Assembly (NCBI GenBank): GCA_050950425.1
Contig: JBMNHO010000001.1
Location: forward strand, 310,001 to 374,000
DNA length: 64,000 nt
Origin: RGIG529 sp050950425
GTDB taxonomy: Bacteria; Bacillota; Clostridia; Oscillospirales; Oscillospiraceae
Direction of reading: 5' to 3'
How positions within the stretch are numbered: position 1 is the stretch's first letter; the number at the start of each line of letters is the position of its first letter. The position numbers were made by a program, and so were the translations under genes. Shown piece after piece: positions 25,712 through 33,783 of the stretch. The notes beneath the pieces were generated by a model that worked only from the letters and a program-made list of their open reading frames with translations, ran no database searches and was not told the origin of the DNA.

Positions 25712-26999
25712 AAAGATACCGGCGGCAAAGCTCAACCCTGCCGCATATAATCCGCGAAAAGACCTGAAACCCGGTGACAAGGAATATGAAAAGCTCAAGC
25801 GCTCTATCTCCGAATTTGGCTATGTGGAGCCGGTCATCTGGAACAAGACCACCGGTAACTTGGTTGGAGGTCATCAGCGGTTGAAAGTGTTGATCGATCT
25901 CGGTCAGGCAGAGATTGATTGCGTAATCGTGGAGCTTGATGAAAAGCGCGAAAAGGCGCTCAACCTTGCGCTTAATAAAATACAGGGTGATTGGGACGAA
26001 ACAAAGCTGGCATCGCTCATGGCGGAATTTGACGCGTCCACCTTTGATGTATCCCTCACAGGCTTTGATGCCGACGAGGTAGACGCGCTTCTGAACAAGT
26101 TTTACTCGAAGGAAGCCATACAGGACGACTTCGATGTAGACAAAGAAAAGGAAGCCATTGAAGCCGCTGGTGAAACACGAACGCATACGGGAGATATTTG
26201 GCTGCTTGGACAACATCGGCTTTTGTGCGGCGACAGTACCAGCGAGGTAGATTTCGACCGTCTGATGGACGGCGCTCACGCACAATGTGCAGTAACTTCG
26301 CCTCCTTATGGCGTCGGAAAAGAATATGAAAAGGCTGGGATCGAGCCGTGGTTTGATACGATGCGTCCCGCCATAAAGAACATCTGTAAAAATGCAGATA
26401 TCGTCTGCTGGAACATCGGTGACCTATATGCCACAGGCACCCAGTTTATTGAGCCGACTGAGATGTACAGCATTGGACTATTTGGCGACAACGGCTTTCG
26501 TCCTATCTGGATTCGGATCTGGAAAAAGCAAGGCATGAATTTCGGCAATGCGCCCTATCACCTTGTGACAAACAAGCCGGTGCAGCAGTACGAATACATC
26601 ACAGCGCTGGCGGTGCAGGAGACCGAGGAATATAACGATCAAGAGTATGCGTGGGTGTCGGCATTTGCCGGTCATTCATATAAATTCGTGAAGCGGCTCA
26701 CCAAGGATGAGCGTAAAAAATGGGGATATGCAGGTATATGGGAAATCAACACAGTACGAGCCAATAAAGATCACCCCGCCATGTTTCCCGTCGAGTTGCC
26801 GTGGCGCTGTATCAAAATGCACTCTGATCGCGGCGGCGCTGTATTAGAGCCGTTCGCAGGTTGCGGCACGACGCTCATCGCCTGCGAACAGACCGAACGC
26901 AGATGCTATGCGATGGAGCTTTCGCCGGTCTACTGTGACCTCATAGTAAAACGCTGGGAAACATTCACTGGCGAGACCGCCGTGAAGTTGGAGGTGTGA
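25701..26999 (+). CDS. DNA methyltransferase with N-terminal ParB domain (SPPY type)
   Basis: The 432-residue protein has a ParB/Srx-like N-terminus (NPAAYNPRKDLKPGDKEYEK, then GGHQRLKVLIDLG). A beta-class N4/N6 methyltransferase domain follows, with the catalytic motif AVTSPPYGVGKEYE and the AdoMet-binding motif LEPFAGCGTTLIACE. SPPY often marks N4-cytosine enzymes, but the target base cannot be fixed from the sequence. The ATG overlaps the end of metK. About 130 N-terminal residues closely match the next gene, so the pair arose by duplication. Confidence 0.88.
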   Translation: MLIEKIPAAKLNPAAYNPRKDLKPGDKEYEKLKRSISEFGYVEPVIWNKTTGNLVGGHQRLKVLIDLGQAEIDCVIVELDEKREKALNLALNKIQGDWDETKLASLMAEFDASTFDVSLTGFDADEVDALLNKFYSKEAIQDDFDVDKEKEAIEAAGETRTHTGDIWLLGQHRLLCGDSTSEVDFDRLMDGAHAQCAVTSPPYGVGKEYEKAGIEPWFDTMRPAIKNICKNADIVCWNIGDLYATGTQFIEPTEMYSIGLFGDNGFRPIWIRIWKKQGMNFGNAPYHLVTNKPVQQYEYITALAVQETEEYNDQEYAWVSAFAGHSYKFVKRLTKDERKKWGYAGIWEINTVRANKDHPAMFPVELPWRCIKMHSDRGGAVLEPFAGCGTTLIACEQTERRCYAMELSPVYCDLIVKRWETFTGETAVKLEV

Positions 27000-27000
27000 T

Positions 27001-28227
27001 ATGGATATACAGAAGCTATCAATCAAAAAACTAAATCCGGCGGCATATAACCCTCGCAAAGATCTCAAACCCGGCGATGTTGAATATGAAAAACTGCGAC
27101 GTTCCATCGAAGAATTCGGCTACGTCGAGCCTATCATCTGGAACAAACGCACAGGCAACATTATCGGTGGCCACCAACGGTACAAGGTGCTGGCGGCGCT
27201 TGGATATACCGATGTGGACTGTGTGGTGCTGGATATCGACGAACAAAAGGAAAAAGCCCTTAATGTGGCGCTTAACAAGATATCCGGCGAATTTGACATC
27301 CCCCTCTTGACCGACCTTTTAAAGGACATCGACGCAAGCGGATTTGATGTATCTCTTACTGGTTTTGATGCCGCTGAGATGGATGCGCTATTTAAGGACA
27401 GTGTCGTCGGAGGCATCAAGGAGGATGATTTTGATGAGCCATTGCCGGAAACGCCCATATCTAAGCAGGGTGACATCTGGCAACTTGGGCGGCATCGCCT
27501 CATCTGCGGCGACGCTACCAAACTGGAAACATATGAAAAGCTGCTGGACGGACAGCAGGCAAATCTGGTTATTACCGACCCGCCATACAACGTAGATTAT
27601 AAGGGTACAGCGGGAAAGCTCAAAAACGACAATATGGATAGTGCTAAATTTCATGAGTTCCTGCTTTCGGCGTATCGGTGTATGTATGACGTGCTGGCAA
27701 ATGGCGGCGGCATTTATGTTTTTCATGCCGATCGCGAGACCGTCAATTTTAGGACGGCATTTACTGAGGCAGGTTTCTTTTGTCATCAGACCTGCATTTG
27801 GATCAAGAACGCACCGGTGCTGGGGCGCTGTGATTACCAATACAACCATGAGCCGATTCTCTTTGGCTGGAAGCCAACAGCCGGACACAATTGGTATGCC
27901 GACCGCAAGCAGCGCACAACGTGGAATTTCGATCGCCCGACCAAAAGCAAATATCACCCCACCATGAAGCCGGTGGCGCTGTGCGCTTACCCGATTGTGA
28001 ACAGCTCGCTGACAAATAACATCGTGCTTGACCCTTTTGGCGGCAGTGGCAGCACGCTCATTGCCTGTGAACAGACAGGACGCATTTGTTATACGATGGA
28101 GTTGGATGAGCGCTATGCCGATGTAATTGTGAAAAGGTATGCGGAACATAAAGGTTCATCAGATGGTGTATCGCTTCTGCGAGATGGAAAGACATTCCCC
28201 TATGCTGAATTGACAGGTAATGAATAG
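27001..28227 (+). CDS. DNA methyltransferase with N-terminal ParB domain (DPPY type)
   Basis: The 408-residue protein repeats the architecture of its neighbour: a ParB-like domain (NPAAYNPRKDLKPGDVEYEK, GGHQRYKVLAALG) and a methyltransferase core with LVITDPPYNVDYKG and LDPFGGSGSTLIACE. DPPY is typical of N6-adenine methyltransferases. It starts one base after the upstream stop. The two enzymes carry different catalytic tetrads (SPPY and DPPY), suggesting two methylation specificities that shield phage DNA from host restriction. Confidence 0.9.
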   Translation: MDIQKLSIKKLNPAAYNPRKDLKPGDVEYEKLRRSIEEFGYVEPIIWNKRTGNIIGGHQRYKVLAALGYTDVDCVVLDIDEQKEKALNVALNKISGEFDIPLLTDLLKDIDASGFDVSLTGFDAAEMDALFKDSVVGGIKEDDFDEPLPETPISKQGDIWQLGRHRLICGDATKLETYEKLLDGQQANLVITDPPYNVDYKGTAGKLKNDNMDSAKFHEFLLSAYRCMYDVLANGGGIYVFHADRETVNFRTAFTEAGFFCHQTCIWIKNAPVLGRCDYQYNHEPILFGWKPTAGHNWYADRKQRTTWNFDRPTKSKYHPTMKPVALCAYPIVNSSLTNNIVLDPFGGSGSTLIACEQTGRICYTMELDERYADVIVKRYAEHKGSSDGVSLLRDGKTFPYAELTGNE

Positions 28228-28245
28228 CGTTCAGATAAAGAAAAA

Positions 28246-28263
28246 GGCACGGTTAACCGTACC
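28246..28263 (-). terminator. Terminator of the ribbon-helix-helix gene
   Basis: Read on the minus strand, GGTACGGTTAACCGTGCC is an almost perfect palindrome followed by TTTTTC. It lies just past the stop of the minus-strand RHH gene and also faces the end of the methyltransferase operon, where it lacks a U-run. Confidence 0.65.
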
Positions 28264-28274
28264 TCATCCTATAA

Positions 28275-28475
28275 TTATTTGCGCGTTGGTTTCACATTTA
28301 CATCCGGTTGGATTTTACCTTCAATCTCGCCATGCTTGTCTTCAAAGGATTTGATGTTGTCTCGTATTAAAACAAGAATGTGGCTATTCACCGAACGACC
28401 CTCATAGTCAGCAACAAACCCCAGCTTTTCAAGCATTTCTTCCTCAATTCGTATTGACACGCTTTTTATAGCCAT
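28275..28475 (-). CDS. Ribbon-helix-helix (CopG/Arc-type) repressor
   Basis: The 66-residue product starts MAIKSVSIRIEEEMLEKLGF and continues YEGRSVNSHILVLIRDNI: a beta strand, helix, helix pattern of the RHH fold. The ATG at 28475 has GAGGTGA upstream. It is the only minus-strand gene inside the prophage and is divergent from a plus-strand operon across a short region with repeated ATATACTGTAT sites, so it likely represses that operon and itself. Confidence 0.78.
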   Translation of the reverse strand: MAIKSVSIRIEEEMLEKLGFVADYEGRSVNSHILVLIRDNIKSFEDKHGEIEGKIQPDVNVKPTRK

Positions 28476-28484
28476 ACAATTCAC

Positions 28485-28570
28485 CTCAATTAAGATATAC
28501 TGTATGTTTATTTTAGCGATATTTTGTGGTATAATGTTGCCTATGGATATACTGTATATCTATAATAATT
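28485..28570 (+). promoter_or_regulatory. Divergent promoter with repeated operators for the RHH repressor
   Basis: The motif ATATACTGTAT occurs twice (about 28495-28505 and 28551-28561), each close to a partial palindrome. They flank a plus-strand -10-like TATAAT near 28531. The spacing of about 56 bases would allow looping or co-operative repression. The stretch lies between the minus-strand RHH gene and the ATG at 28584. Confidence 0.6.
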
Positions 28571-28583
28571 TGAGGTGATGGTT

Positions 28584-28910
28584 ATGAAAGCTTATGCAAA
28601 TGCCCGTTTTGTGCGATACCCAAGAACTGTGCGTGATTTAATACAAGCATTCCCGCGAGGGCAGAGCCAAAACTATGAAATAGTGAAGCGAATCGAATTA
28701 GATGAGCTTGATTACGAAAACTTTATTCACGATATGCTTGTCGACAGACAATTTATAGAGGAAAACGCTTCTCTTTGTGCCGAGGGTGAGGTCTGGAGAT
28801 GCCTGTATGTGTACGAGCGCGGACAGAGGTGCGGCATTCTAATTATGCCTGAGCCAGGCGCATATGTTAAATGGGCGGCATACATATCGGAGGTGGAGTC
28901 GTGCGAGTAG
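28584..28910 (+). CDS. Phage accessory protein, unknown function
   Basis: The 108-residue product (MKAYANARFVRYPRTVRDLI) has an alpha-beta pattern and ends with GAYVKWAAYISEVESCE. It includes CLYVYERGQRCGILIMPEPG, which looks like a beta-hairpin. No known domain was recognised. It is the first gene of the operon controlled by the RHH region, starts after GAGGTGATGGTT, and overlaps the SLOG gene that follows. Confidence 0.55.
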   Translation: MKAYANARFVRYPRTVRDLIQAFPRGQSQNYEIVKRIELDELDYENFIHDMLVDRQFIEENASLCAEGEVWRCLYVYERGQRCGILIMPEPGAYVKWAAYISEVESCE

Positions 28911-29242
28911 CAGTTATCGGCTCAAGAAACCTCATGGTGCAAAATTTAGAACAATATCTCCCCAAAGATGTGACCGAGATTGTTTCCGGCGGGGCGAGGG
29001 GCGTTGACACATCGGCAAAAGAATATGCGCTCTCCCATCATATCAAACTGACAGAATTCCTGCCTGATTATGATAAATACGGGAGATCTGCTCCGCTGAA
29101 ACGCAATATAACGATTATCGAAAACGCAGACCTTGTTTTGGCTTTCTGGGACGGTAAGTCCCGTGGGACTAAGTTTGTGATAGACAACTGCAAACAGCGA
29201 GCCATTCCTATAAAGGTGTTTCTCTCTAAGGAGCACTCGTAA
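28901..29242 (+). CDS. SLOG-domain protein (DUF2493-like)
   Basis: The 113-residue protein starts MRVAVIGSRNL (GTG start, GGAGGTGG upstream) and contains the SLOG/DprA-like nucleotide-binding pattern: IVSGGARGVDTSAKEYALSH, then YGRSAPLKRNITIIENADLV and AFWDGKSRGTKFVIDNC. SLOG proteins sense or process nucleotide-like ligands in conflict systems, and DUF2493 members are common in phages. Here it may modify nucleotides or act as an anti-defence factor; that is inference. Confidence 0.8.
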   Translation: MRVAVIGSRNLMVQNLEQYLPKDVTEIVSGGARGVDTSAKEYALSHHIKLTEFLPDYDKYGRSAPLKRNITIIENADLVLAFWDGKSRGTKFVIDNCKQRAIPIKVFLSKEHS

Positions 29243-29381
29243 TATCCACATTCATAACCGCCGAACTCTATTAGACGCTTGTTCATTATGTAGAATATAG
29301 AGATTCCCGAAAATATGACTTGCTATTTCAGCCCTTCCGAGTGATATATGTACTACCAAAATGTAAAGGTGGTATGAGATC
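29243..29381 (+). other. Intergenic stretch
   Basis: These 139 bases hold no open frame with a ribosome binding site. There is a GGTGG site just before the start at 29382. No strong promoter or hairpin was recognised. Confidence 0.4.
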
Positions 29382-29651
29382 ATGCAAAAGGAAATGGAAC
29401 AGTTTATCCTACAGCGCATTAATGATTGTGGAAGGCGGGAATCCGAGGGCTTGCAAGAAGCTTATATTCGTTTTAAGGCTTGCACTGAAAAATTGAAGAA
29501 ATCGCTGAACCCGGAGCAAGAAAAGCTATATCTCGAATGTGAGAATGCGTATGCTTTGGTGGATGGCGAAACAATGCAACGTTATTACCGTGCCGGATTT
29601 TCCGACGCGGTAATATTTTTAATGGGATGGAGGGACGGAGAGTGGAAATAA
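29382..29651 (+). CDS. Small phage accessory protein (DUF6809-like)
   Basis: The 89-residue product is mainly helical: MEQFILQRINDCGRRESEGL, then SLNPEQEKLYLECENAY and a conserved end GFSDAVIFLMGWRDGEWK. Proteins of this shape are frequent in clostridial prophages and ICEs, often near DUF4314 and DUF5049 genes as here. The function is unknown. The next gene begins inside its 3' end. Confidence 0.65.
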   Translation: MQKEMEQFILQRINDCGRRESEGLQEAYIRFKACTEKLKKSLNPEQEKLYLECENAYALVDGETMQRYYRAGFSDAVIFLMGWRDGEWK

Positions 29652-30094
29652 ACAGCAAGTCAAAGGATGGAAACCCGATGAGGCTAACAATTGAAGTTCC
29701 AAAATCGGGCTTTACAGATTCGGCAATAGAAAACCTTAAGCAGTTGGTTGAAAACAAAGCCGCTCTTATGAAAAGGGCATTCGACACGGAAACGCTCGAC
29801 ATTGAGTTTACAGAGGAAACGATATGCTTTCCTTGGTTTACTGCCGGAGATGCGGAAGTGGTCGGAGCCTATACACATTTCGTCACAGCACTTTGCGAAA
29901 TGGCAAAGACGCAGAAAAGGGTAAATGCCACAGAAAAGCCTGTGGACAATGAGAAGTACGCTTTCCGCTGTTTCCTTCTCCGTCTCGGCTTTATTGGTTC
30001 GGAATATAAGATGGAACGAAAAATACTGCTTTCCAAGTTGACTGGAAGTTCAGCATTCAAAACTCCGATTACAGGAGGTTCCGATGATGAATAA
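29642..30094 (+). CDS. Conserved phage accessory protein, sometimes annotated virulence-related
   Basis: The product of about 150 residues contains GFTDSAIENLKQLVENKAAL and FPWFTAGDAEVVGAYTHFV, and ends with EKPVDNEKYAFRCFLLRLG. This family recurs in Firmicutes mobile elements and is often labelled virulence protein without experimental support. The GTG at 29642 has GGAGGG upstream, but the ATG at 29678 (MRLTIEVPK) after AAAGGA is an equally good start. It overlaps both neighbours. Confidence 0.6.
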   Translation: MEINSKSKDGNPMRLTIEVPKSGFTDSAIENLKQLVENKAALMKRAFDTETLDIEFTEETICFPWFTAGDAEVVGAYTHFVTALCEMAKTQKRVNATEKPVDNEKYAFRCFLLRLGFIGSEYKMERKILLSKLTGSSAFKTPITGGSDDE

Positions 30095-30329
30095 GTTTCC
30101 TTCGAGAGAAATTGTGGAGCGTGTTCGCAAGCAATTTCCAATAGGAACACGGGTAGCACTTGTTAAAATGGACGATGCTCAAGCACCGCCTATTGGCACC
30201 AAAGGAACGGTCACAGGCGTGGACGACATTGGATCGGTCATGGTTTCATGGGACAACGGCAGTTCACTTCATGTAGTCTACGGCGAAGATTTATGCCGAA
30301 AGCTGGAGGAAGCGCACGATGGACAATAA
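30084..30329 (+). CDS. DUF4314 family protein
   Basis: The 81-residue product has the DUF4314 pattern RKQFPIGTRVALVKMDD, GTKGTVTGVDDIGSVMVSWD and GSSLHVVYGED, a small SH3-like beta barrel. Members are found in prophages and ICEs; the ligand is not known. The start lies after GGAGGTTCCG and overlaps the preceding stop. Its end overlaps the DUF5049-like gene. Confidence 0.82.
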   Translation: MMNKFPSREIVERVRKQFPIGTRVALVKMDDAQAPPIGTKGTVTGVDDIGSVMVSWDNGSSLHVVYGEDLCRKLEEAHDGQ

Positions 30330-30495
30330 GGTGAAAGATCAGATACTCGCTGTCCGTGATACCGGGCTTACCAATATGTTCGATACCCGCGCCGTACAGC
30401 GCATCGCTCATGATATGGACTTCTTCGAGCTGGTGGTTTTCCTTGAGGAGCATAAAGACAAATACGTACACTTCATCCTCACGGGGGAAGAATAA
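30319..30495 (+). CDS. Small DUF5049-like protein
   Basis: The 58-residue product (MDNKVKDQILAVRDTGLTNM, then FDTRAVQRIAHDMDFFELVV) is a short helical protein often encoded directly after DUF4314. The ATG at 30319 overlaps the end of that gene, and GGAGGA lies nine bases upstream. No function has been established. Confidence 0.75.
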   Translation: MDNKVKDQILAVRDTGLTNMFDTRAVQRIAHDMDFFELVVFLEEHKDKYVHFILTGEE

Positions 30496-30583
30496 CGCTG
30501 TAAACTACACAGTTTCTACAGCAATAACAGCCTTAAAATTCGTGTAGTATATGCCCGTATATATTGCATAATTGTCTTGATAT

Positions 30584-30631
30584 AGTGTGTTTTCAGAGTT
30601 AACATGTCACTACCGAAAGGGAAAACACACT
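30584..30631 (+). promoter_or_regulatory. Perfect 11-bp inverted repeat in the leader of the 70-residue gene
   Basis: AGTGTGTTTTC (30584-30594) and GAAAACACACT (30621-30631) are separated by 26 bases and end five bases before the CGGAGGG site of the ATG at 30649. The structure could hide or present the ribosome binding site, or be a protein-binding operator. The preceding 90 bases (from 30496) hold no gene. Confidence 0.5.
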
Positions 30632-30648
30632 AAACGGAGGGCAACAAC

Positions 30649-30861
30649 ATGGCAAACCAACTTCACCTGAACCAGACGGTTCGCAACCTCGGTATTCTCG
30701 CAAAGATCATCGGCTTCCATGAAATTACGGGCGAGCCGATACTCCGCCCGTTTTGGAACGACGGCACCAAGTGGCTCGCAAGCGCAACAATGTGTGAGCC
30801 GGTCGATGAAAATCCCGCCGAGGTATGGCGGCACAAAAACGGTCTTGTGAGCCTGGATTAA
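30649..30861 (+). CDS. Small phage protein, unknown function
   Basis: The 70-residue product (MANQLHLNQTVRNLGILAKI) contains GEPILRPFWNDGTKWLAS and ends in WRHKNGLVSLD. The clear GGAGGG site and the structured leader support translation. It has no recognisable domain or membrane segment. It is followed after 30 bases by another small gene. Confidence 0.6.
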   Translation: MANQLHLNQTVRNLGILAKIIGFHEITGEPILRPFWNDGTKWLASATMCEPVDENPAEVWRHKNGLVSLD

Positions 30862-30891
30862 GCCGAACCTCAAAAGAAAGGAGAAAAAAAC

Positions 30892-31056
30892 ATGGACTAC
30901 CGAAAACTCATCAGCGAGCAGCTTGGCGACGGATACACTTTCATGAAGGCTTACAACGCCTTTGAAAACGGAGAATTGAGGATTATCGTCAAGGACACGC
31001 AGGGTTGCGAACACCGCTACATTCTAGTGGACGGCAGGCTAACGGAAAAACCCTAA
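30892..31056 (+). CDS. Very small phage protein, unknown function
   Basis: The frame encodes 54 residues: MDYRKLISEQLGDGYTFMKA, then NGELRIIVKDTQGCEHRYIL. An AAAGGAG site lies eight bases upstream of the ATG. Alternating hydrophobic residues suggest a small beta-rich protein. It completes the accessory cluster before the large terminase. Confidence 0.55.
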   Translation: MDYRKLISEQLGDGYTFMKAYNAFENGELRIIVKDTQGCEHRYILVDGRLTEKP

Positions 31057-31121
31057 CCTAAAATCGAAAACAGCCGAGAGCACCCCTGAGAGGGGCTGTC
31101 TCTCGTACAGATAAATTTTTA

Positions 31122-31149
31122 AGACTTGCATATGGCAGGTCTATTTTTG
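31122..31149 (+). terminator. Terminator-like hairpin before the large terminase gene
   Basis: AGACTTGC pairs with GCAGGTCT (one mismatch) around an AUAUG loop, followed by ATTTTTG. It would separate the accessory cluster from the packaging and structural operon unless antiterminated. Upstream, CACCCCTGAGAGGGG (31080-31095) gives another short stem. Confidence 0.5.
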
Positions 31150-31207
31150 TGCTCAAAAGGAGGCGGCAGAAATACGAAAACTCAAGAAATATGCGCCAAC
31201 ACAGTTC

Positions 31208-32773
31208 ATGGCGAAGGATTCTGTTTACAACGAAGAGGCCGCCGACTATGCTGTCGCTTTCATTCAGGCTTTGCGCCATACCAGCGGCATATGGGATGGT
31301 CAGCCTTTTGAACTTATAGATTGGCAGGAGCGAATCATTCGGGATGTGTTCGGCGTTTTAAAGCCAAACGGATACCGTCAGTTTAATACTGCCTATATCG
31401 AAATACCAAAAAAGAACGGTAAGTCCGAGCTTGCTGCTGCAGTTGCGCTTCTGCTGACCTGCGGTGATGGCGAAAAGCGTGCCAAGGTTTATAGCTGTGC
31501 CTCGGATAAAAACCAAGCAAAGATTGTGTTTGAGGTCGCTGTGGCTATGGTGCGTAAATCACCGGCATTAACAAAGCGGGTTAAAATCACAGAATCGACA
31601 AAAACGCTTGTATATACACCAACGGAGAGCAGTTATCAGGTGCTCTCTGCTGACGTAGCAAACAAACATGGGTTCAATACACATGGCGTTATTTTCGACG
31701 AATTGCACACGCAGCCAAATAGAAAGTTGTTCGATGTCATGACTAAGGGCAGCGGAGACGCTCGAATGCAGCCACTATATTTTTTGATTACCACAGCCGG
31801 TGATAATACAAACTCAATCTGCTATGAAGTGCATCAAAAAGCACAGGATATTCTTTCGGGACGAAAGACGGATCCGACATTTTACCCCGTAATTTATGGC
31901 ACAGCGGAAACGGATGATTGGACTGACCCAAAAGTATGGAAAAAAGCCAATCCTTCTCTCGGTATTACAATCGGAATGGATAAGGTAAAAGCAGCCTGTG
32001 AATCGGCAAAACAAAACCCTGCCGAGGAAAACAGCTTCCGGCAGCTTCGATTGAACCAGTGGGTAAAACAGTCAATACGCTGGATGCCGATGGACAGATG
32101 GGACAAGTGTGCATTTGCTGTTGACCCGGAATCACTGCGAGGGCGAGTCTGCTACGGAGGTCTTGACCTATCGAGCAGTACAGATATTACGGCTTTCGTG
32201 CTGGTCTTTCCCCCATTGGATGAAGATGACAAATACAGCGTCATTCCATTCTTTTGGATGCCGGAAGACAACATTGACCTTCGTGTTCGCCGTGATCATG
32301 TCAATTACGACTTGTGGGAGAAGCAAGGGTTTCTGAAAACCACCAACGGCAATGTGGTTCATTACGGGTTTATTGAAGCATTCATTGAGGAGCTTGGCAC
32401 AAAATATAACATCCGAGAAATTGCCTTTGACCGCTGGGGCGCAGTACAGATGGTGCAGAACCTTGAGGGTATGGGCTTCACCGTTGTACCGTTCGGTCAA
32501 GGCTTTAAGGATATGTCTCCTCCGACCAAAGAGCTGATGAAGCTGACACTGGAGGAGAAAATTGCCCACGGCGGTCACCCGGTACTCAGGTGGATGATGG
32601 ATAACATCTTTGTTCGCACCGATCCGGCCGGCAACATCAAACCGGATAAGGAAAAATCCACAGAAAGAATTGACGGTGCCGTTGCCACGATTATGGCTCT
32701 CGACCGTGCAATAAGATGTGGCAACGATAATCGTGAAAGCGTTTATGACAGTCGAGGTATCTTATTTATATAG
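31208..32773 (+). CDS. Terminase large subunit (TerL)
   Basis: The product of about 521 residues has the ATPase site IPKKNGKSELAAAVALL, the Walker B-like VIFDELHTQPN and the nuclease-domain segments CYGGLDLSSSTDITAF and EIAFDRWGAVQMV. It cuts concatemers and drives DNA into the capsid. The ATG at 31208 has no ribosome binding site. A strong AAAGGAGG lies at 31157-31163, eight bases before an in-frame ATA (31172) where the protein would read RKLKKYAPTQFMAKDS, the usual N-terminus of this group. The true start may therefore be a non-standard or mutated ATA. Confidence 0.92.
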   Translation: MAKDSVYNEEAADYAVAFIQALRHTSGIWDGQPFELIDWQERIIRDVFGVLKPNGYRQFNTAYIEIPKKNGKSELAAAVALLLTCGDGEKRAKVYSCASDKNQAKIVFEVAVAMVRKSPALTKRVKITESTKTLVYTPTESSYQVLSADVANKHGFNTHGVIFDELHTQPNRKLFDVMTKGSGDARMQPLYFLITTAGDNTNSICYEVHQKAQDILSGRKTDPTFYPVIYGTAETDDWTDPKVWKKANPSLGITIGMDKVKAACESAKQNPAEENSFRQLRLNQWVKQSIRWMPMDRWDKCAFAVDPESLRGRVCYGGLDLSSSTDITAFVLVFPPLDEDDKYSVIPFFWMPEDNIDLRVRRDHVNYDLWEKQGFLKTTNGNVVHYGFIEAFIEELGTKYNIREIAFDRWGAVQMVQNLEGMGFTVVPFGQGFKDMSPPTKELMKLTLEEKIAHGGHPVLRWMMDNIFVRTDPAGNIKPDKEKSTERIDGAVATIMALDRAIRCGNDNRESVYDSRGILFI

Positions 32774-32788
32774 AATCATTATTCCGAT

Positions 32789-32844
32789 ATTCCTGCGAAT
32801 ATTATTCCGTTACTATTGATATTGTTCCGTTAAAGTGGTATAAT
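32789..32844 (+). promoter_or_regulatory. Promoter and repeated operators of the fic gene
   Basis: A near-consensus promoter has -35 TTGATA (32816-32821), a 17-base spacer and -10 TATAAT (32839-32844). Repeats of the type TTATTCCG/TTATTCCGTTA/TTGTTCCGTTA lie upstream and inside the spacer, at about 32789-32832. Because the Fic protein carries its own N-terminal DNA-binding domain, autoregulation through these repeats is likely. Confidence 0.65.
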
Positions 32845-32868
32845 ACTTAAGAACGGAGGGATATCGTT

Positions 32869-33765
32869 ATGTTTATGAGTGTAAAGCAATCCTCGGAAAA
32901 ATGGGGCATTTCAGATAGGAGAGTGCGGGTCTTATGCTCCGAGGGTAAAATCCCCGGTGCAGTTCAGGAAGGTCGAGGATGGAAAATCCCCATTGACTCG
33001 GTAAAGCCCGCCGATGGAAGATACAAGTCTGCGGAGAGTCTGCTTGAGCGAATCGACCGCAAGAAAAAGGAGCTGGACACCCGGCGCCCTTTGACGGAAG
33101 GTGAAGTCGAAAGACTCGGCGAGCAGTTTGTTGTTGAATTTACCTATAACTCCAATGCCATCGAGGGCAACACGCTTACTTTGCGTGAAACGGATATGGT
33201 TCTTCGCGGCCTTACCATCGACCAAAAACCGCTGAAAGACCATATGGAAGCCGTCGGGCATAAGGAAGCCTTTGAATTTATCAGCGACCTTACAAAAAGC
33301 AATACCCCCATGAGCGAGAGTGTTATAAAGCAGGTGCATTACTTGGTGCTTGCCGATAAAAAGGATGATCGTGGTGTGTATCGCCGTGTTCCCGTTCGCA
33401 TTATGGGAGCGAAGCATGAGCCCGTGCAACCCTTTCTTATCGCTCCAAAGATGGAACAGCTTATGGCGGATTTCGCTGAGAGTGCGGAGCATATTGTTCC
33501 GAAACTGGCTCGTTTTCATCTTGACTTTGAGGGCATTCATCCCTTCATTGACGGCAACGGACGAACCGGACGCCTGCTTGTAAACTTTGAATTGATGAAG
33601 GCGGGCTATCCGCCCATAGATATTAAATTTACCGACCGTGTTGCTTATTACAAGGCTTTTGATGCATACCATGAAAAGCACAGCATTTCTGCGATGGAAA
33701 AGCTGTTTGCACGATATTTAGATGAACGCTTGGATATGTATCTGCAGATACTGCAAGGACAATAA
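32869..33765 (+). CDS. Fic-domain protein with N-terminal helix-turn-helix (moron)
   Basis: Residues 1-50 (SVKQSSEKWGISDRRVRVL, then CSEGKIPGAVQEGRGWKIP) form an excisionase/MerR-like DNA-binding domain. The Fic core follows, with the self-inhibiting motif SNAIEG (S/TxxxE) and the catalytic loop HPFIDGNGRTGR. Fic enzymes transfer AMP or related groups to target proteins; in this class the inhibitory helix lies in the same chain. The gene sits between TerL and portal with its own promoter and terminator, so it can be expressed in the lysogen. A role in host control or phage exclusion is possible but unproven. The start has GGAGGG eight bases upstream. Confidence 0.9.
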   Translation: MFMSVKQSSEKWGISDRRVRVLCSEGKIPGAVQEGRGWKIPIDSVKPADGRYKSAESLLERIDRKKKELDTRRPLTEGEVERLGEQFVVEFTYNSNAIEGNTLTLRETDMVLRGLTIDQKPLKDHMEAVGHKEAFEFISDLTKSNTPMSESVIKQVHYLVLADKKDDRGVYRRVPVRIMGAKHEPVQPFLIAPKMEQLMADFAESAEHIVPKLARFHLDFEGIHPFIDGNGRTGRLLVNFELMKAGYPPIDIKFTDRVAYYKAFDAYHEKHSISAMEKLFARYLDERLDMYLQILQGQ

Positions 33766-33783
33766 ACGTTCAATGACTTTAAG

